From JBBROS01 sp963792675 (GTDB lineage: Bacteria; Pseudomonadota; Alphaproteobacteria; Acetobacterales; Acetobacteraceae): 64,000 bases of DNA. The translations under genes were made by a program, and so were the position numbers. Numbering within the stretch: position 1 is the first letter of the stretch; every line of letters begins with the position of its first letter. The notes under the pieces were generated by a model. That model saw only the letters and a list, made by a program, of their open reading frames with translations. It was not told the origin of the DNA and searched no databases. The DNA lies in the NCBI GenBank assembly GCA_963792675.1, contig CAWBWT010000002.1, positions 496,001 through 560,000 on the forward strand, given 5' to 3'. This document shows positions 61,647 to 64,000 of this stretch, piece after piece.

Positions 61647-62177
61647 CTAAGCCTTGAACGCTTTGCCGCCGGTCAGCAGCGGCGACAGGATCAGCGCGAG
61701 CGGCGCCTGGGTCATGACCGCCTGCTTGATCGCGCGGTCGGCGATGAACTCGAGCTCGTCAAGCCGCGTCGCGGTGTGATGCTCGACCCCGAGCGATTGC
61801 AGCACCGGGCGCATCGTGCGGCACACCATGGCCTGGCCGAGGTTGAACTCGCCGAGCGTGCCGCGTTCCGAGACGATCATCAGCAGCGGGATCTGATACG
61901 GGACGGCGAGCGAGGCGAGCGCGTTGGGGATCGTGGCGAAGCCGCTGGTCTGCATCGCGACCACGCCCAGCATCCCCGCCATCCAGGCACCGGTGACGAT
62001 GCCGACCGCTTCCTCCTCGCGGGCGGCGACGAAGCTCAGCAGGTCGGGGTCGGCGTGGGCGGCGGTGATCAGCGGGGTGAGCACGCGGTCCGGCACGTAG
62101 GTGAACAGGCGGACGGCGTTGGCTTTCAGCACGGCATGCAGGATGGCGTGCCAGGGTCTGCTGTCGGCCGCGTCCAT
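61647..62177 (-). CDS. ThDP-dependent decarboxylase, N-terminal (alpha) subunit, sulfopyruvate/phosphonopyruvate decarboxylase-like
   Basis: A 176-residue ThDP Pyr-domain protein. FTYVPDRVLTPLITAAHADP, then FVAAREEEAVGIVTGAWMAG carries the activating Glu of ThDP enzymes at about 53-55. AMQTSGFATIPNALASLAVP and LLMIVSERGTLGEFNLGQAM are typical of ComD and the N-terminal half of phosphonopyruvate decarboxylase. With the beta subunit it should form an alpha/beta decarboxylase for a C3 2-oxoacid bearing an acidic group. Which acid (sulfo-, phospho- or carboxy-pyruvate) cannot be decided. Confidence 0.82.
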   Translation of the reverse strand: MDAADSRPWHAILHAVLKANAVRLFTYVPDRVLTPLITAAHADPDLLSFVAAREEEAVGIVTGAWMAGMLGVVAMQTSGFATIPNALASLAVPYQIPLLMIVSERGTLGEFNLGQAMVCRTMRPVLQSLGVEHHTATRLDELEFIADRAIKQAVMTQAPLALILSPLLTGGKAFKA

Positions 62178-62288
62178 TCAGTCCCTCATGCCGTGTCGTT
62201 GCGAAAATCTGGGCCGATCCGCAGGAGGTGGCAAGCAGGGCCGGGCGCGCTAAGCTCGCCGGCAAAACGAACCGGCGGGGAACGCACG

Positions 62289-63287
62289 ATGCGGCGGTTG
62301 AGGCTGATGCTGATGATCGGACTGGCCTGGATGGCAACTGCGGCGGTTGCGCGGGCGGAAACCGATCGGCTGCGGATCGGGCTGCAATACGGGTTGCCCT
62401 ACATGCAGCTTGTGATCCTGCAGGACCAGGATTTCATCGGCGCCCGAGCCAAGGCGGCGGGCATCGAGCTCAAGGCCGAGTTCGTCACCGTCGGCGGCCC
62501 GGCCGTGCTGAACAACTCGCTGATCTCGGGCGCGCTCGATGTCGGCGCGGTCGGCATGTCGAACTTGGTCACGTTGTGGGACAAGACCCGCGGCAGCATC
62601 GGCATCCGCGGCTTGGCAGGAATGAACGTGATGCCATTGCTGCTGGTCACGCGCGATGCGCGGCTGCGCAGCCTGGCCGATTACGGTCCGGACGACCGGA
62701 TCGCGCTCCCGTCGGTGAAAGTGTCGATGCAGGCGATGATGCTCGATATCCTGGCGGCGAAGGCGTTCGGCGAGGCGAACGCGCGCAAGCTGGATCCGAA
62801 TACAGTGTCGATGGGGCATCCGGACGCGATGGCCGGGCTGCTGGCCGGCGGCGGCTCGTTCACGTCCCACTTCAGTTCCCTGCCGTATCAGCACATGGAG
62901 CTGGCGCAACCGAGCGTGCACGTGGTGGCGAGCACGTTCGACGCGATCGGGCCGCACTCGGTCAGCGCGCTTGCGGCCACGAGCCGGTTCCGCAACCAGA
63001 ACCCCAAGGTGGTGGGCGTGTTCCTGCAAGCGCTGGAGGATGCCACGGCGCTGATCAACGATCATCGGCCGGAGGCGGCCGCGGCCTATCTCCGCGTCAC
63101 CCGCGATAAGACCACGGCGGACGAGCTGGTCGCGATGATGGGCGATCCGGGCGTTTCCTTCACCCTGGTGCCACGGGGCGCGCAGAACACGGCGGATTTC
63201 ATGTTCAAGGCGGGCGTCATCAAGCAGCAGCCGAAAACCTGGCAGGACATGTATTTCGACACAGTCCCATCCGGAGCCGGAAGCTGA
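62289..63287 (+). CDS. TauA/SsuA/NMT1-like ABC transporter substrate-binding protein
   Basis: Periplasmic protein, 332 residues, with signal peptide (RLMLMIGLAWMATAAVARA). LRIGLQYGLPYMQLVILQDQ and DFIGARAKAAGIELKAEFVT open the domain. ISGALDVGAVGMSNLVTLWD and LPSVKVSMQAMMLDILAAKA are typical of the sulfonate/nitrate/taurine and thiamine-precursor binding family. ATG 62289 is used. No tauB/tauC partners follow; an enolase-superfamily gene does. It is divergent from the ThDP decarboxylase genes (gap 111 bases), suggesting shared control. Confidence 0.84.
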   Translation: MRRLRLMLMIGLAWMATAAVARAETDRLRIGLQYGLPYMQLVILQDQDFIGARAKAAGIELKAEFVTVGGPAVLNNSLISGALDVGAVGMSNLVTLWDKTRGSIGIRGLAGMNVMPLLLVTRDARLRSLADYGPDDRIALPSVKVSMQAMMLDILAAKAFGEANARKLDPNTVSMGHPDAMAGLLAGGGSFTSHFSSLPYQHMELAQPSVHVVASTFDAIGPHSVSALAATSRFRNQNPKVVGVFLQALEDATALINDHRPEAAAAYLRVTRDKTTADELVAMMGDPGVSFTLVPRGAQNTADFMFKAGVIKQQPKTWQDMYFDTVPSGAGS

Positions 63288-63298
63288 TGTCCGCTGGT

Positions 63299-63342
63299 CC
63301 GGGGCCGCTGGCCCCGGCGGGTCTCGGACAGAGCCCGGCATG
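63299..63342. repeat. Double-hairpin palindromic repeat before the enolase-superfamily gene
   Basis: CCGGGGCC GCT GGCCCCGG (63299-63317) is followed by CGGGTCTCGGACAGAGCCCG (63316-63335) and ends GGCATG. It has the same layout and the same CAGAGCCCGGCA tail as the element at 36189-36235. The downstream gene's ATG is formed at the right end of the element. Confidence 0.7.
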
Positions 63343-64000
63343 AAAGTCACCCGCCTCAGGACACAAGTCGTCCAGGTCCCCCTCCCCAAGCCGATCCCGA
63401 GCGCCCGCCTGGTGATCCGCACCGCCGGCTGCGTGTTGGTGACGCTCGAGACCGACGCCGGGCTGGCCGGCGAGGGGCTGTGCTTCAGCCTCAATGGCCG
63501 CCGGCTGGACGTGCTGCTGGCGACCGTGCGGAGCTTCGAGCCGCTGATCGTCGGGGCCGAGGTCGCCGGTGAGGCCTTCCTTTGCGAGGCCGAAGCGGAG
63601 CTGATGTTCTTCGGCCACAGCGGGATTGCGGCGATCGGGCTGGCGCCGCTGGACATGGCGTTATGGGATCTGCGCGGGAAGGCGGCGGGGCAAAACGTGG
63701 CGCGGATGCTCGGCTCCGAAACGGTGGCGGTACCGGCTTATGCCAGCGGCGGGCTGCGGTTGTCGGCCTCCGTCGACGAGCTGCAGGCCGAGGCGGCTGC
63801 CGTGCTCGGGCAAGGGTACCGGGCGCTGAAGATGTCGCTCGGCAAGGCGGATCCGGCCGAGGACGTTGCGCGGGTGCGGGCGGTGCGCGAGGCGGTCGGG
63901 CCGGAGACGATGCTGATGGCGGACGCGAACCAGCAGCTGACGGTGGAGCGGGCGATCCGGCTGGGCGGCCTACTGGAGGAGTTCGGCCTCGCTTGGATCG
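63340..64000 (+). CDS. Mandelate racemase/muconate lactonizing enzyme (enolase superfamily), partial
   Basis: N-terminal 220 residues of an enolase-superfamily enzyme, cut by the window end. The capping domain has TQVVQVPLPKPIPSARLVIR and LVTLETDAGLAGEGLCF. The barrel starts near AAIGLAPLDMALWDLRGKAA. The catalytic Lys region is YRALKMSLGKADP (about 160-172), and the first metal-ligand Asp is in MLMADANQQLT (about 190-200). Substrate sugar or hydroxy acid is unknown. It follows a binding-protein gene and a palindromic repeat that supplies the start codon. Confidence 0.85.
   Translation, partial: MKVTRLRTQVVQVPLPKPIPSARLVIRTAGCVLVTLETDAGLAGEGLCFSLNGRRLDVLLATVRSFEPLIVGAEVAGEAFLCEAEAELMFFGHSGIAAIGLAPLDMALWDLRGKAAGQNVARMLGSETVAVPAYASGGLRLSASVDELQAEAAAVLGQGYRALKMSLGKADPAEDVARVRAVREAVGPETMLMADANQQLTVERAIRLGGLLEEFGLAWI

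Overview
The window is about 64 kb of very GC-rich, densely coding DNA from an alphaproteobacterium. Rhodospirillales, probably Acetobacteraceae, is the best guess. This rests on base composition, the ppsR-maf pair at the left end (the order that flanks the origin in Caulobacter and Rickettsia, from general knowledge), GTG/TTG starts, and GC-rich palindromic repeats typical of the class. No integrase, transposase, phage gene, CRISPR array or rRNA was seen. There is one tRNA (Ala, anticodon GGC).

Layout. 0-3.2 kb: ppsR, maf, 3-oxoacid CoA-transferase subunits A and B, tRNA-Ala. 3.2-6 kb: phosphonate ABC transporter phnC-phnD-phnE. 6-8.6 kb: a frame-broken alpha/beta hydrolase and a DMT exporter. 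8.5-13.6 kb (minus): a coupled acyl-CoA operon with two acyl-CoA dehydrogenases, an NDP-forming acyl-CoA synthetase and an enoyl-CoA hydratase. 13.7-18.3 kb: a secreted protein, a YcaQ-type DNA glycosylase, a GST, an esterase and an SDR. 18.3-20.6 kb: a looser, less GC-rich stretch with an acyl-carrier-like protein lacking its serine, a receiver protein lacking its phospho-acceptor Asp, and small unknown genes. 20.6-30.3 kb: GH3 glycosidase, PRC-barrel protein, MFS transporter, two small lipoproteins, a frame-broken phospholipase D family gene, enoyl-CoA hydratase, serine hydrolase, EEP nuclease and a secreted repeat protein.

30.5-37.7 kb: a fused hydantoinase/5-oxoprolinase followed by a complete branched-chain-type ABC transporter (livH, livM, livG, livF), probably one uptake-and-hydrolysis unit. 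37.7-41.4 kb: DUF1203 protein, tyrosine phosphatase, frame-broken family-5 solute-binding protein, SGNH-like hydrolase. 41.4-45.8 kb (minus): an ECF42-type sigma factor with two YCII/DGPF proteins, two VOC proteins and a DUF899 protein. 45.9-51.4 kb: secreted protein, Crp-type regulator, DUF3830 protein, gshB, a phosphonate-family hexapeptide transferase and an FAD-linked oxidase. 51.5-58.5 kb: Rieske/FAD oxidoreductase, two ABC exporters and a GT-C type membrane protein. 58.5-64 kb: family-5 binding protein, 3-hydroxyisobutyrate-dehydrogenase-like enzyme, a two-subunit ThDP decarboxylase resembling sulfopyruvate/phosphonopyruvate decarboxylase, a taurine-type binding protein and the start of an enolase-superfamily enzyme.

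Most of the content is uptake and breakdown of organic acids, amides and phosphonates. Six otherwise intact genes are each broken by a single-base shift, which points to base-call errors or a cluster of recent lesions, so local protein ends should be read with care. No clearly novel defence or mobile system was found. The most unusual items are the degenerate receiver and acyl-carrier proteins, a repeat family that supplies start codons, and the decarboxylase/dehydrogenase cluster at the right end.
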